Assembly (NCBI GenBank): GCA_041160955.1
Contig: JBEAVK010000110.1
Location: 11,153 to 75,152 of the forward strand
DNA from: M3007 sp041160955
Lineage (GTDB): Bacteria; Bacteroidota; Bacteroidia; Chitinophagales; Saprospiraceae
Length of the DNA: 64,000 nucleotides
Reading direction: 5' to 3'
Positions 17,135-27,600 of the stretch are shown in pieces. Both the position numbers and the translations under genes were made by a program. The notes under the pieces are model-generated. The model was not told the DNA's origin. It saw only the letters and a list, made by a program, of their open reading frames with translations, and ran no database searches. Each line of letters opens with the position of its first letter. The first letter of the stretch is position 1.

Positions 17135-18499
17135 TTACTTGACTCGGAGTCTTTGCCCAATTTGGATATTATCGTTAGGTATATTATTCAATTTGCGTAA
17201 ATCTGACAACTCAACGCCAAATTTTCTACAAATATTCATCAAAGTATCGCCTTTTTCAACTTCATGGAATATAAGGCTACCCATGGTGCGTTCTTCTTTA
17301 TAGTTGGCTTCTGTGATGGGTTGTTCTATTACAGGTGTTGATTCAGCAATTCTTGCGATTTTGTAACTGGATGCTGAATTGAAATTAAATGGCGCATCTA
17401 AAATGCGATTCAACTGTGCTGTGTTGCGGCTATTAACAGGGAAATCACTTTGAATTGGCCTCATAGGTGGCTTTTTATTTCGTGGTTTTAAAGCAACAGG
17501 GCTAGTTATTTTGGAAGTAGCAATAGCCATTTTTTCTTTCGCCAACCGCTGTCCTTGGAGACGGACTTTTGCTTTAAGTGCGGGTTCTTGAGTGGCGGTG
17601 ATACCGTTCATTTGTCTCAATGAGGCTGCTTTTATACCAAATAATTGACTAATTTCGAAGATTGATTTACCTTCATGTGAAAAGTAAAATTCAAGTTCGG
17701 TGGCTTCCCATCGTGCTTTTTTTTCAGATAAGTAAATGGGTGTACCGTGTATTAAGCCTTCATTTTTATCCCAATGGTTTTCATTATATTCCGATACTTT
17801 TGTCGGATTTAGGCTATAGGCAGCAGCAATTTCGCCCAAAGTTTCGCCTTCTACAGCGCGTATCATATTTATACCATTGACTGTCACCATTCTATTTTTG
17901 GGACTCATCTTGTGGCGTTCATCCCAAGCACGATAATCTAATTCGTGTAAGCGATAACGCTCTATGTGTTCAATCAATCGAGCGGAATAATGCCCTACAG
18001 GTGAGTAGCCACTTGCTTGTAAACTAGTACTCCATATCACATAGTCGAGGGGATCGAGTAAGAATAAGCTGCCATAGCGGTTATGTTTTTGTGGATCGCG
18101 CAAAAAGTCGCTATGGTCGGCAAAATTATCGGCTGGGTCGGTATAAGAACGGAAACAGGATTTGACAGGATTTCCTTTTTTATCAAACTCGTCGTCGTGC
18201 TTATAGGCTTCATCTCCGTCCCAGCGATCACCACACTTCATTCCGAAATGATTATTAGCGGTTTGGGCAAGAAAACTAGTGCCAGAAGCTGTTTCGAGCA
18301 GACCTTGAGCAAGCGTAATACTAGCAGGAATACCACTTTTATACATTTCAAGAACTGCTAAATCCTTAAAAGCATTGATATAAGCAATACGCTGTTGATC
18401 CAGTGAGTCCATCCTGCCTTGCGTCACTTTTTGTGCAAGTAAAGAGGCATCTAAAAAAAGTAAAAATAAAAAAATTAACGTTGATTTTGTATTTAGCAT
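17135..18499 (-). CDS. Secreted glucosaminidase with two LysM domains
   Basis: The 454-residue product has a signal peptide (residues 1-22). A mannosyl-glycoprotein endo-beta-N-acetylglucosaminidase-like (GH73) domain lies at about 30-195. Its typical segments are SGIPASITLAQGLLETASG with the catalytic-type Glu, NNHFGMKC, CFRSYTDPADNFADHSDFL and LQASGYSPVGHYSARLI. Two LysM peptidoglycan-binding repeats follow, near 212-258 (AVEGETLGEIAAAYSLNPTK) and at the C-terminus, 408-454 (VEKGDTLMNICRKFGVELSD). It should cleave the glycan strands of peptidoglycan in the periplasm during growth or separation. The linker between the LysM repeats is basic and Pro/Ser-rich. Confidence 0.92.
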   Translation of the reverse strand: MLNTKSTLIFLFLLFLDASLLAQKVTQGRMDSLDQQRIAYINAFKDLAVLEMYKSGIPASITLAQGLLETASGTSFLAQTANNHFGMKCGDRWDGDEAYKHDDEFDKKGNPVKSCFRSYTDPADNFADHSDFLRDPQKHNRYGSLFLLDPLDYVIWSTSLQASGYSPVGHYSARLIEHIERYRLHELDYRAWDERHKMSPKNRMVTVNGINMIRAVEGETLGEIAAAYSLNPTKVSEYNENHWDKNEGLIHGTPIYLSEKKARWEATELEFYFSHEGKSIFEISQLFGIKAASLRQMNGITATQEPALKAKVRLQGQRLAKEKMAIATSKITSPVALKPRNKKPPMRPIQSDFPVNSRNTAQLNRILDAPFNFNSASSYKIARIAESTPVIEQPITEANYKEERTMGSLIFHEVEKGDTLMNICRKFGVELSDLRKLNNIPNDNIQIGQRLRVK

Positions 18500-18635
18500 A
18501 CGATATATTGTTCAGGAGAAAGTGAATAGACGGGCAATGTTTAATGAAGTAACTACTTTATCTGTAATTTAAGATATAATATTGTATATTCATCACAAAG
18601 GTACGACCTTTGCGCATTCAGTAATATAGAAGCAG

Positions 18636-19289
18636 ATGCGTTTAATCTACATTGTTTTATTTTTTTACATTTTTTCATGGAAAGCGGAAAGTCAGGCAAC
18701 ACTAATCACTACTTTTCCAACAGATACCTTTGATTTGTCGTGCAGCACCTGTACCACAAAAGTAAGAGCCATGGCCATTACAAGGGGGCAGCAGAGCATC
18801 CCCATGAATTTAGACAAACCCATTAAAGTTAACCTCTTGCATTGGAAATATTATGATGATATTTCAAAAGAAGATGTGACCATGGAGGAACGCCCCAGTT
18901 GGACAGAAGGTACGCAATTATTGGATCTTGTTGCGCCAGAAGAACCCATATCTTTTCATATTAACTTAGAGATGATAGATTCGACCAACGGCAAGCCATA
19001 TCGCATTTTTTTAGTCATGTCTGGTATTACCCCTAAAAACCTGCGTGCGATTCCTCTTGAAACTACCTTTGATGCTGATACTTATGCAATCTTTAGGTTT
19101 TCAGCAATTGTACAAGTACATAATACAGAAAACCAAGAAAAAGAGACCTACGATTGTATAGAAGGTAGTTGTATGTTAGAAAAACTAGATACCAAAGCGC
19201 GCCAAATGAGGGGTTATTTTAATTTTATCGGGAGCAGGATAGGTATTGAAAAAGAGATTTTCTTTATCAATGGCCAGTTGAAACAATAG
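18636..19289 (+). CDS. Putative exported protein, unknown function
   Basis: The 217-residue product has a signal peptide (IYIVLFFYIFSWKAESQA) and no lipobox. The mature part is beta-rich. It has a Cys cluster near the start (DLSCSTCTTKV, residues 35-45) and a second Cys pair (YDCIEGSCMLEKLD), which could form disulfides or bind metal in the periplasm. I recognise no family. It converges on xthA with an 11-base gap, too short for an obvious separate terminator. Confidence 0.7.
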   Translation: MRLIYIVLFFYIFSWKAESQATLITTFPTDTFDLSCSTCTTKVRAMAITRGQQSIPMNLDKPIKVNLLHWKYYDDISKEDVTMEERPSWTEGTQLLDLVAPEEPISFHINLEMIDSTNGKPYRIFLVMSGITPKNLRAIPLETTFDADTYAIFRFSAIVQVHNTENQEKETYDCIEGSCMLEKLDTKARQMRGYFNFIGSRIGIEKEIFFINGQLKQ

Positions 19290-19300
19290 ACTTGTCACGG

Positions 19301-20074
19301 TTAATCCAATACATATTCCGCCCAAACAGGGCAGTGGTCTGAGTGTACGACATCGTTCAGTTGCATAGCTCCCTTTAGGTTTTCTGCCATTTTTCCTGTA
19401 ACACATTGATAATCAATACGCCAACCTTTGTTATTTGCTCGCGAGTTAAATCGGGCACTCCACCAGCTGTATTGTTGCATTTCGGGATGAACGGTTCTAA
19501 ATGCATCGGTAAAGCCGCCTTCTTCCAACCATTTTGTCATCCATGCGCGTTCTTCGGGTAGAAACCCAGATGATTTTTTATTTCCTTTTGGATCGTGGAT
19601 ATCTATTTCTTTGTGGGCAATATTGTAATCGCCTAAGATAATCAAATTAGGGCGTGTTCGCTTGAGTTCGGTAGCCCAATCAAAGAAGTCCTCTAAAAAC
19701 GTCATTTTAAATGCTTGCCGCTCATCACCTGATGTGCCTGAAGGGAAATAGCAATTGAGTAGTGTATAGTCGCCAAAATCGGTGCGGAGGATACGCCCTT
19801 CTCTATCATACGCTTCAATTCCACAGCCTTCGACTACTGTGTCTGGTTTTTGTTTGGAGAAAGTAGCTACACCGGAGTATCCTTTTTTCTCTGCGGAAAA
19901 CCAGTTGTGGTGGTAGCCCAAAGCTTCCAAAGGTGCGGTGTCAATATCGCTGAGTAGTGCTTTTGTTTCTTGCAGGCAAATAATATCGGGATTGGCTTGT
20001 GCCAGCCATTCGTAAAAGCCTTTTTTGATTGCGGCACGAATACCGTTTACATTGTATGAAATGATGGATATCAT
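19301..20074 (-). CDS. xthA: Exodeoxyribonuclease III / AP endonuclease
   Basis: ExoIII-family enzymes cut DNA at abasic sites and remove 3' blocking groups in base-excision repair. The 257-residue product has all the endonuclease/exonuclease/phosphatase-fold signatures: SYNVNGIRAAIKKGFYEWL, DIICLQETKA with the metal-binding Glu, and GYSGVATFSKQKPD. It also has ILGDYNIAHKEIDIHDPKGN with catalytic Asp/Asn, RIDYQCVTGKM and the final HSDHCPVWAEY with the Asp-His pair. Length is normal. It is the last gene of a tight minus-strand trio (gaps of 3 and 6 bases) with a VOC protein and a membrane glycosyltransferase, a grouping with no clear functional logic. Confidence 0.96.
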   Translation of the reverse strand: MISIISYNVNGIRAAIKKGFYEWLAQANPDIICLQETKALLSDIDTAPLEALGYHHNWFSAEKKGYSGVATFSKQKPDTVVEGCGIEAYDREGRILRTDFGDYTLLNCYFPSGTSGDERQAFKMTFLEDFFDWATELKRTRPNLIILGDYNIAHKEIDIHDPKGNKKSSGFLPEERAWMTKWLEEGGFTDAFRTVHPEMQQYSWWSARFNSRANNKGWRIDYQCVTGKMAENLKGAMQLNDVVHSDHCPVWAEYVLD

Positions 20075-20080
20075 AATTTA

Positions 20081-21541
20081 TTATTTTTTGCGCCGGAGCA
20101 ATACTTGTGTATGTCCATCCAATGCGTGATCTATTTCATGGGTATCGCTGTATTGTTTCGCTTCTTCTTGCGATTCTGCCAAATAAAATTCAGTATCCCG
20201 TGGATAGGCTCGATTAGGATGCCATTCGGATAAACTTATATGCGTTTGGTGGTTAGGTGTACTTTCTTTGATATGAAAATTAAAAGAATTGAACATTGTC
20301 CAATAGGTGTCCAGTGTAATTGGGCTATTTCGTTGTTCTGCTCTATAAATTTGCTCTAAATGCTCAATTACAAGGAAGGTGGCTGAATCGAACCACCATT
20401 CGCGGGAGGAACTTGTGTTCATGTTGTTTGCCGTGTTCACAGTGGCAAACACCGTTAAAAGAGCGATATATATTTTAGCCACCCATTGCTTTTTTTCCCA
20501 TAACCAATAGGCAACCGCAATTAATTGTAAAGCAAAAAGGGTATAAAAAAACAAGGCAGTCCGTGGATTCAAAAATGGAATTTTTAAAAAGTAAAACTGC
20601 GTTAGATTATAAGTTACAGCACCTATAAAGATCAGGGAAAGCCAAATACTTGTCGTAATAGACCAATTACTTTTTTTCCACACGACCATTGCTATTATCA
20701 GGGATACAATACTAAAAAGTAAGATCATCCAAGAGAGTACAGCAGCAGATGCCTCGCCTAGATACTCCTGTCCATAAGTAGATGCCTTAACCAAAGGAAG
20801 CAGTGTTTCTTGGTAAAAACCATTATTACCCCAAAACTGAAATTCATTGTCCGCATGCATTTTAACAATAGGCTGGTAACAGAAAAAAGCAATAACACCA
20901 ATACCAATCAAAACAACTACAGCATCACGCCAGAAGTACGATCTATTGTTTTTCCAGATACATAATATGAGCAACGGAACAAATGGAATAACATAATTGA
21001 GTAGTGTAAAATTACTTTCTACGGATAAAAAAGCCCAAAAAAGGCTAAAAACCAAGGGTTTTAGCGCAGGCGTTTTGTTATATTCTAGCGCAAATGCAAT
21101 AGATGCCAACATGCAGCCTATGGATAAACTGTACCCACGCGCCAGTGCAAAAAACTCTAGAACAAAAGGGTTGCACAATAATATGGATACTACAAACCAG
21201 CGTAGCCAGTAGGCATCACTCATTAGCGCAATTTTGCGTGCAGCCCATAAGTAGAGTACCCCTCCAAGGATTGCGGGAATACGGACAATCACGTGATGAA
21301 CGCCAAATAGCCAAGTTGTAAAGTTAACGAGTAAGGTATTCAATACGTGGTTATTGGGGACAGCAGATTTTTTATAAAAAATAATATCCCAAATATTTCT
21401 GTTGGTATGGGTAATCACCGTTGATACCTCGTCAATAGTGATCGGTACGCATTTGGCCCGAGCAAATAAATATACGATAAATAAGAGTGAAATCGTTGAG
21501 AAGAACAACGACTCAAGTGTTTCTTTTCGGAAAAGAACCAT
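20081..21541 (-). CDS. Polytopic membrane protein, probable GT-C type glycosyltransferase
   Basis: The 486-residue product has about ten hydrophobic segments, starting at residues 12-30. An acidic pair in the first outer loop (PITIDEVSTVITHTNRNIW) fits the DE/DD catalytic motif of GT-C enzymes such as ArnT/PMT-like transferases, which move sugars from lipid carriers at the membrane. The C-terminal region (about 395-486) is soluble, with YLAESQEEAKQYSDTHEID. The family call rests on topology and that motif, so donor and acceptor are unknown. It lies 3 bases after the VOC gene and 6 bases before xthA. Confidence 0.65.
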   Translation of the reverse strand: MVLFRKETLESLFFSTISLLFIVYLFARAKCVPITIDEVSTVITHTNRNIWDIIFYKKSAVPNNHVLNTLLVNFTTWLFGVHHVIVRIPAILGGVLYLWAARKIALMSDAYWLRWFVVSILLCNPFVLEFFALARGYSLSIGCMLASIAFALEYNKTPALKPLVFSLFWAFLSVESNFTLLNYVIPFVPLLILCIWKNNRSYFWRDAVVVLIGIGVIAFFCYQPIVKMHADNEFQFWGNNGFYQETLLPLVKASTYGQEYLGEASAAVLSWMILLFSIVSLIIAMVVWKKSNWSITTSIWLSLIFIGAVTYNLTQFYFLKIPFLNPRTALFFYTLFALQLIAVAYWLWEKKQWVAKIYIALLTVFATVNTANNMNTSSSREWWFDSATFLVIEHLEQIYRAEQRNSPITLDTYWTMFNSFNFHIKESTPNHQTHISLSEWHPNRAYPRDTEFYLAESQEEAKQYSDTHEIDHALDGHTQVLLRRKK

Positions 21542-21544
21542 ATC

Positions 21545-22606
21545 TTATTCTAGTTTTTTTCTGCCCAATCCCAATGCTTTAAGCATGAATCGAGGCAACG
21601 ATTTGGCAGGATTGGAACGTTTCCGAAGATCAAGATACCAGCCTATTTTTTTGATAATTGGAATTTTGTGTGTTTCCACAAATTCAATTAAAGTGCCATC
21701 AGGGTCTTCTACATAAGAAAAATATCCTGCAGCTTCACCCATATCGAAAGAACCACTGGAATCCACCGTAAAAGGATGGCCTTTGGCTGCGCAAATCGTT
21801 TTAAGTTCGGCCATACCAGTTATATCAAAGCAGAGGTGAATATAGCCTAAATCGCCCCAAAAGCGGTTTTCAAAAATTGGGCGAGGCGTACGATCCATTG
21901 TCTGCACCAGTTCTATTTCGGTAGTGCCCAGTAATCGACTGAATGGCCCTTTGCGTACATCGCTATGTTGCAACAAACAACGCCTAAACTGTCCAAAGCC
22001 GCCATCTGTGCCGTGTAAGTCTTCAAAATCGCCGGTTTTGTCATATATAACGGTATCGTAGCCCAAAATATCAGCGTAAAACTTTTTAGATTTTTCTATA
22101 TCAGATACGCCAATGACAGCACCATACACACCACCAGAGTAGTGGTTCAAGGAGGCAGCAAACCAATCGTTGGCTTCTACAATTTCGAAGGGATTATTGT
22201 AGGGGTCTTTAACGAAAAAGTGCATTTTGCCATCGGGGCGTGCGGAGGGATTTGTCAGGATATTGATCCCTTTTTTACGCAAAAAATGAAAGGATTCATC
22301 TACATTTTTGGATTTAATTTTGCAAATTCCAATGCCAAGATCACCCAAAAGAGGTTGAAACGCGGGTGGTTGCGGGACTCTACTGGTGTATTGCCATATT
22401 TCCATACCGCCACCGCCCTGCATATTGAGGGCAAGTATTGCGTGTCGGTCGCGGGGTTCACCACCTGTATAAGGTAGCATCAAACCGGCAGTAGCGGCTT
22501 CTTCAAAAATAGGGACATCCATCCCAAAATGAATATTATACCATTCAAACGCCTCTTGTACATGGGTAACGCCTATACCCATTTGTTGTATTCCTGAAAT
22601 GAACAT
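21545..22606 (-). CDS. Double VOC (glyoxalase/dioxygenase-fold) protein
   Basis: The 353-residue product contains two vicinal-oxygen-chelate modules. The first is at about 1-150 (QQMGIGVTHVQEAFEWYNIH; FFVKDPYNNPFEIVEAND). The second is at about 160-312 (GVYGAVIGVSDIEKSKKFYADI; YIHLCFDITGMAEL; YVEDPDGTLIEFVETH). The metal-ligand positions of VOC enzymes (His on the first strand, Glu on the last) are plausible in the second module: HLCFD and LIEFVE. Such tandem proteins include dioxygenases and lyases, but I cannot name a substrate. A basic tail (DLRKRSNPAKSLPRFMLKAL) follows the second module. A TACCTTTG box lies at 22639-22632. Confidence 0.82.
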   Translation of the reverse strand: MFISGIQQMGIGVTHVQEAFEWYNIHFGMDVPIFEEAATAGLMLPYTGGEPRDRHAILALNMQGGGGMEIWQYTSRVPQPPAFQPLLGDLGIGICKIKSKNVDESFHFLRKKGINILTNPSARPDGKMHFFVKDPYNNPFEIVEANDWFAASLNHYSGGVYGAVIGVSDIEKSKKFYADILGYDTVIYDKTGDFEDLHGTDGGFGQFRRCLLQHSDVRKGPFSRLLGTTEIELVQTMDRTPRPIFENRFWGDLGYIHLCFDITGMAELKTICAAKGHPFTVDSSGSFDMGEAAGYFSYVEDPDGTLIEFVETHKIPIIKKIGWYLDLRKRSNPAKSLPRFMLKALGLGRKKLE

Positions 22607-22654
22607 ACCAATAATGTTAAAAAATGGGTGGCAAAGGTAACCAAAATATCATGT

Positions 22655-23335
22655 CTATTGCACCACGTTTAAAGTATCAGTTTGAGAATAAAACTCCATA
22701 ATGGTTTGAGTACTTACATTGCCCACTTCGGAGCGGGTTAGTTTTTTGCGTACTACATACAATGTCCATACACCTGGCGATAGTTCTTTCATTTTTCCAG
22801 CGGGGAACTCAATTTTTGGGAATGTACCTTGTATGTATAATTCCATCGGCACAGTACGGTTTTCTTTGGCGTTTTCCCAAATTAAAACTAAAGATTCTCC
22901 TTTTTCGAGTCCATTATTTTCCCAAGTAAGCGTAGCTGGCTTGCTGGCAGAAATGGCCTTTTGGCCAAAGCTGAACTTTTTGATGCTGTTCATTTTTACA
23001 GAAAGCGCCATTGGAGTCCGGTCGGTACCTTCCCATGTAAACTTATGGTCTTGCATATATGCTCCAGGAAAATCCTTGAAATAAGTAAGACCTTGGTTGG
23101 GGATTAAGTTCATCATTGTGCCTTGGTAAAGAATACCATTGGGCACTTCGATTGGCTGGCTGGCGGAATCGGGGTGTACCTTCGCGCTCATGGTGGCTTC
23201 GGCACGGACACGACCTTCCGATTCCAATACACGAATATAACAGGAAAGGCTACGTTTTTCAGTGGCCTTTGATCCTTTTGTTTGGCATGCAGAGATGCCT
23301 AAAATAGTCAATACTAAAAAAAAGAAAATTCTCAT
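22655..23335 (-). CDS. Putative lipoprotein, unknown function
   Basis: The start at 23335 gives a compact lipoprotein signal, MRIFFFLVLTILGISAC. An upstream in-frame start would add 22 residues without a signal character. The mature part is beta-rich with short conserved-looking segments (CYIRVLESEGRVRAEATMS; LVLIWENAKENRTVPMEL; PGVWTLYVVRKKLTRSEVGN), as in beta-sandwich surface lipoproteins. I do not recognise the family. It lies 48 bases upstream of the VOC gene on the same strand and may be co-transcribed with it. Confidence 0.7.
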   Translation of the reverse strand: MRIFFFLVLTILGISACQTKGSKATEKRSLSCYIRVLESEGRVRAEATMSAKVHPDSASQPIEVPNGILYQGTMMNLIPNQGLTYFKDFPGAYMQDHKFTWEGTDRTPMALSVKMNSIKKFSFGQKAISASKPATLTWENNGLEKGESLVLIWENAKENRTVPMELYIQGTFPKIEFPAGKMKELSPGVWTLYVVRKKLTRSEVGNVSTQTIMEFYSQTDTLNVVQ

Positions 23336-23522
23336 GCGAACGAATAAATACCTTTGCAACGGAAAAGGACGGTGAATATGCTTTGTCCTAGTCCGCTGCA
23401 AAGTTCCGACGGATAATTGGATTTTTCATAATTGTTCACGAAACGATTGGGCGCATTCAGTCATTCAAACGGAGCATTCACACAATTGTACCACACGATA
23501 TATTTAATAGGTTATACTTTTG

Positions 23523-24485
23523 ATGAATAAAATGAGCGAAAAAAGGGTACTCATTACGGATGATTGTCATCCTTATTTGATAGAACAGTTGACTGCAATG
23601 GGTTATTGCTGTGATTTTTTTCCAGAAATTAGCCCAGCAGAAACCTTGGAAAAAATTTCAACGTATGTTGGATTAATTATTAACAGCAAAATAAATGTAG
23701 ATCAAGTTTTTTTGGATCGTGCGGTTAAACTTGAATTTGTGGGTAGGCTTGGTTCGGGAATGGAAATAGTAGATCGTCCTTATGCCGACAAAAAGGGTGT
23801 TTTTGTGATGAGTAGCCCCGAGGGTAATCGGAACGCGGTAGCAGAGCAAGCATTGGGTATGTTACTATCTTTGGCAAATAATTTGTGCCGATCTGATCGC
23901 GAAGTACGGCAGTTGGAATGGCATAGAGAAGCCAATAGAGGATGGGAATTGATGGGCAAAACAATAGGAATTGTGGGGTTTGGACATACTGGTAGTAGTT
24001 TTGCGGCTAAGTTGTCGGGGTTAGGGATGCAGGTGTTAGCTTATGATAAATACCTCTATTCCGGCTATGCAGATCAGATGCCTTGGGTACAGGAAGTGCA
24101 AAATTTAAAGGAAATACAAGAAAATTCACAAATCATTAGCTTACATTTGCCGCTCCATTTAGAGACCAAACATTTAGTAAATCAAAAATTCATTGAACAG
24201 TGCCGAAAAGGTTTTGTTTTGATCAATACTTCAAGGGGAAAAGTGGTAGATACAACAGCAGTGATTGAAGCACTTGAAACGGGGCAAATGGGCGGTGCTT
24301 GTTTAGATGTATTTGAAAATGAAAAACCGAAAACATTCACCGAAGCCGAGGAAAAGCAATTCAAAAAACTATATCAGTTCGATCAAGTGGTGTTAACGCC
24401 ACATATCGCTGGGTGGACACAAGAGTCCAAGCGCAGGATGGCAGAAATGTTGATCGAGAAATTAAAAAGAAAGTTTTTTAATTAA
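23523..24485 (+). CDS. D-isomer-specific 2-hydroxyacid dehydrogenase
   Basis: This 320-residue NAD-dependent enzyme belongs to the SerA/formate-dehydrogenase-like family. The catalytic-domain halves flank a Rossmann fold with GKTIGIVGFGHTGSSFAAKL near residue 145. Active-site markers are VLINTSRGKVVDT (Arg), a Glu in the block that follows, and VVLTPHIAGWTQESKRRM (His). It lacks a C-terminal ACT domain, so it is not a full SerA3-type phosphoglycerate dehydrogenase. A substrate such as phosphoglycerate, glyoxylate or lactate cannot be chosen. I use the ATG at 23523; a second ATG at 23532 is also possible. Confidence 0.9.
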   Translation: MNKMSEKRVLITDDCHPYLIEQLTAMGYCCDFFPEISPAETLEKISTYVGLIINSKINVDQVFLDRAVKLEFVGRLGSGMEIVDRPYADKKGVFVMSSPEGNRNAVAEQALGMLLSLANNLCRSDREVRQLEWHREANRGWELMGKTIGIVGFGHTGSSFAAKLSGLGMQVLAYDKYLYSGYADQMPWVQEVQNLKEIQENSQIISLHLPLHLETKHLVNQKFIEQCRKGFVLINTSRGKVVDTTAVIEALETGQMGGACLDVFENEKPKTFTEAEEKQFKKLYQFDQVVLTPHIAGWTQESKRRMAEMLIEKLKRKFFN

Positions 24486-24498
24486 GGAGAGGGGCGGG

Positions 24499-24524
24499 AG
24501 GAATGAGATCTAAGTCTCATTCCT
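24499..24524. terminator. Hairpin after the dehydrogenase gene
   Basis: AGGAATGAGA (24499-24508) pairs perfectly with TCTCATTCCT (24515-24524). There is no clear T run, so this may be a weak terminator or a 3'-end stabilising stem. Confidence 0.5.
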
Positions 24525-24600
24525 TAGCATAAAGTTGCCTTATAATTTTATATTATTAAGGCTGATCATTCGGAATTAATACCTTGGGTTTTGGTGTAAG

Positions 24601-24625
24601 TCATATCTCATCGTTCATATCTCAT
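24601..24625 (+). repeat. Direct repeat upstream of the large TonB receptor operon
   Basis: The 11-mer TCATATCTCAT occurs at 24601-24611 and again at 24615-24625, a 14-base period. It sits 40-65 bases before the receptor start. A role as an operator is possible but unproven. Confidence 0.4.
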
Positions 24626-24664
24626 ATTTTAAATTAGTAATAATCATTAATCAATCATTTTAAT

Positions 24665-27600
24665 ATGGTACGTTCTTTACTACTAACATTCATGTTGCTC
24701 CTCGGGTGGAGTTCTGCGGTGTTGGCACAAACCTTCCTTGCTGGTAAGGTGTTAGATGCTAACACGCAAGAAGAGCTGATAGGCGCTTCTGTAAAAATCA
24801 GAAAGGGGAAGGACCTTTTACGTGGTACAATTACGGACATTTCTGGCGATTTCCGGATTCAAGTGGATGCTGGTACTTACACCGTTGAAGTAAGTTATAC
24901 AGGATTTGCAACGAAGGAATTTCAAGGTGTCCAAGTTTTATCGGGCGAAATCAACACGCTCAGAGTTGAAATGTCGGACAACACAACGCTTGGTGCTATT
25001 GATGTTGTTGGCTACAAGGTGCCGCTGATCAAACAAGACCAGACCTCCGGCGGCCAAACCCTTACCTCCGAACAGATCAAAAACCTCCCTACCAGGAGTG
25101 TAAACGCTATTGTTGCTACAACAGCGGGTACTTCTTCCATTGATGGTGGTGATGTAACAATCAAAGGTTCGCGTGCCAATGGTACGAACTATTATGTGGA
25201 TGGTGTTCGCGTATTCGGAAATACGGTACCTGTTCAGGATATTGAACAGTTACAGGTAATTACGGGTGGTTTGCAAGCGGAGTACGGTGACGTAACGGGT
25301 GGTGTCATTTCTATTACCTCAAAAGGCCCTGCGAGTAAATACAATGGTAGCGTAGAGGTAGAAAACTCTAACGGTTTGGATCCTTATGGCTTTTTGCTTG
25401 CTACCGCTAATATAAGCGGCCCAATCATTAAGTTGAAAAGGCAAGAAGGCCGTCCAGAGCGCACGTTGTTAGGTTTTCGATTGTCGGGGCAGTATAACTC
25501 ACAGAAAGATGACGATCCACCAGCATTGCGAGTAGCACGTGCAAAGGGAAAATTCCTCGGCAACGACAAACCCTTCGGTAGCCAGTTTGAAGAAGGTAGT
25601 GTATTGGATCATCTCCAGCAACACCCGCTTTCGCGCAACCGCGGAGGTATCATCAATACGGCTGAACGCTTCACCAATGATAGTGTGAATTTGATGCGCT
25701 ATCGCCCGTTTGAAGGGCGTAGGGATTTAGACTTAACTGGTAAATTGGATTTCCGTTTTACAGAGCAAATTGACTTGAGTATTACAGGAACCTATAGAGA
25801 TACCCGTAATCAGTTTACGCCCGGTAATTACGGTGAGACCCACTGGCAGGTACTCAATTCACACAATAACCCAACGCGTTACAATCAGCGCAAGCGTGTA
25901 TTGGGTCGTTTCCGTCATCGTCTTGGTAACTCTGAGAAAGAAAGTAAGAGTAAATTTGGTATTGCTAATGCGAGTTATCAAATACAGTTTGGTTACGAGC
26001 GTGCAAACGAACGTGTCACAGATCCTCGCCATGGTGACAATTATTTTGATTACGGATATATTGGTAAATTTAGATTTGCATTAGATACTGTTATTTTCCC
26101 AGTTGGACCAGTTTTAACACATGTGGGTTATGGTGAACGGTTCGTTGGTTTTGAATCTACAGGAACTAACCCGGGCTTAGAAGCGTACAATGAATTTTCT
26201 AATCCTGAAAATATTAACTCGTTCTTTGTACAAAATGGTCGTTTCTCTAACGTATATGATGATATTTGGAGTGGTATGCACGCTAATATTAACCGTGTTT
26301 ACAACCAAGCATTCAAATCAGAGGACGATATTTTTACCCTAAACGCATCAAGTAATTTTGACTTGAAATTGGGTAAAACAGGTACACATAATATCCAGTT
26401 TGGTTTGTTGAACGAACAACGCACCAATCGCGAATGGAATTTGCGTCCATCTACTTTATGGGATTTGGCACGCCAATTGGCCAACCGCCACCACAATGGT
26501 TTGTGCGATACTTGCCCACCAATCGAAATTAAAATTGTTGATGGTATCCCTGTTGAAATAAATCCTTATTTAATTACACCACAAACAGATGCACGTTTCT
26601 ACAGAGAAATACGCAAAGAATTGGGTGTTTCTGAGCAGACTTGGATTAATCCTTTGGAATTGACTCCGGATCAATTGCGTTTGGATATGTTCTCTCCACA
26701 AGAATTAACGGATTTAGATGGTGGTCGTTTGTCTTATCGTGGATACGATTATCTAGGCAATCGCTTAGGCAATGGCTTTACCTTTAATGATTTCTTTACC
26801 AGCCGCGATGCAGAAGGCGTACGTAATTTCCCAATTGCGCCCTTGACCCCGCTTTATCAAGCAGCCTATATCAAAGATAAGTTCACCTTTAACAAGATGA
26901 TCTTCAGTCTTGGTATGCGTGTAGAGCGTTTTGACTTAAATACACGTGTCCTGCGCGATCCATATTCTCTATATCAGATTATGGATGCTAAAACGTATTA
27001 TTCAAAGTTTCAAGGAACGCGTCCAGGTACAATTGGCGACGATTTTAGTGTTTATACCATTGATGGCAGCAAAAACGTAGGTCTTGCAGCCTTCCGTAAT
27101 GGTGACCAGTGGTACACTAAAGAAGGCCAACAGGTAAATGATGCCAATCTTATTTTTGGTGGTGCAGCTGTAAAACCGATCTATTTGGATGAATCTAATA
27201 CCAATATCCGCAGTGAAAATTTTGATCCTAATACTGCATTTGTGGATTATACACCACAAGTAAACTGGCTGCCACGTTTAGCGTTCTCTTTCCCAATCAA
27301 CGAAAACGCAAACTTCTTTGCACACTACGATGTATTGGTACAGCGTCCACCGAGCAACTGGGAAGTAACACCTTTGGATTACTATTACTTCTATGTACCA
27401 GGTCGTACTACGCGTAATAATGCGAACCTTAAGCCAGAGAAAGTAGTAGATTATGAGGTTGGTTTCCAACAAAAATTGAATAGCTTCTCGGCCTTGAAAT
27501 TCTCGGCTTATTACCGCGAAATGCGCGATATGATTCAAGAGCGCCAGTTCAATTTTGTTCCAGTAATTGGTCGTTATGGCACATCGGATAATATTGACTT

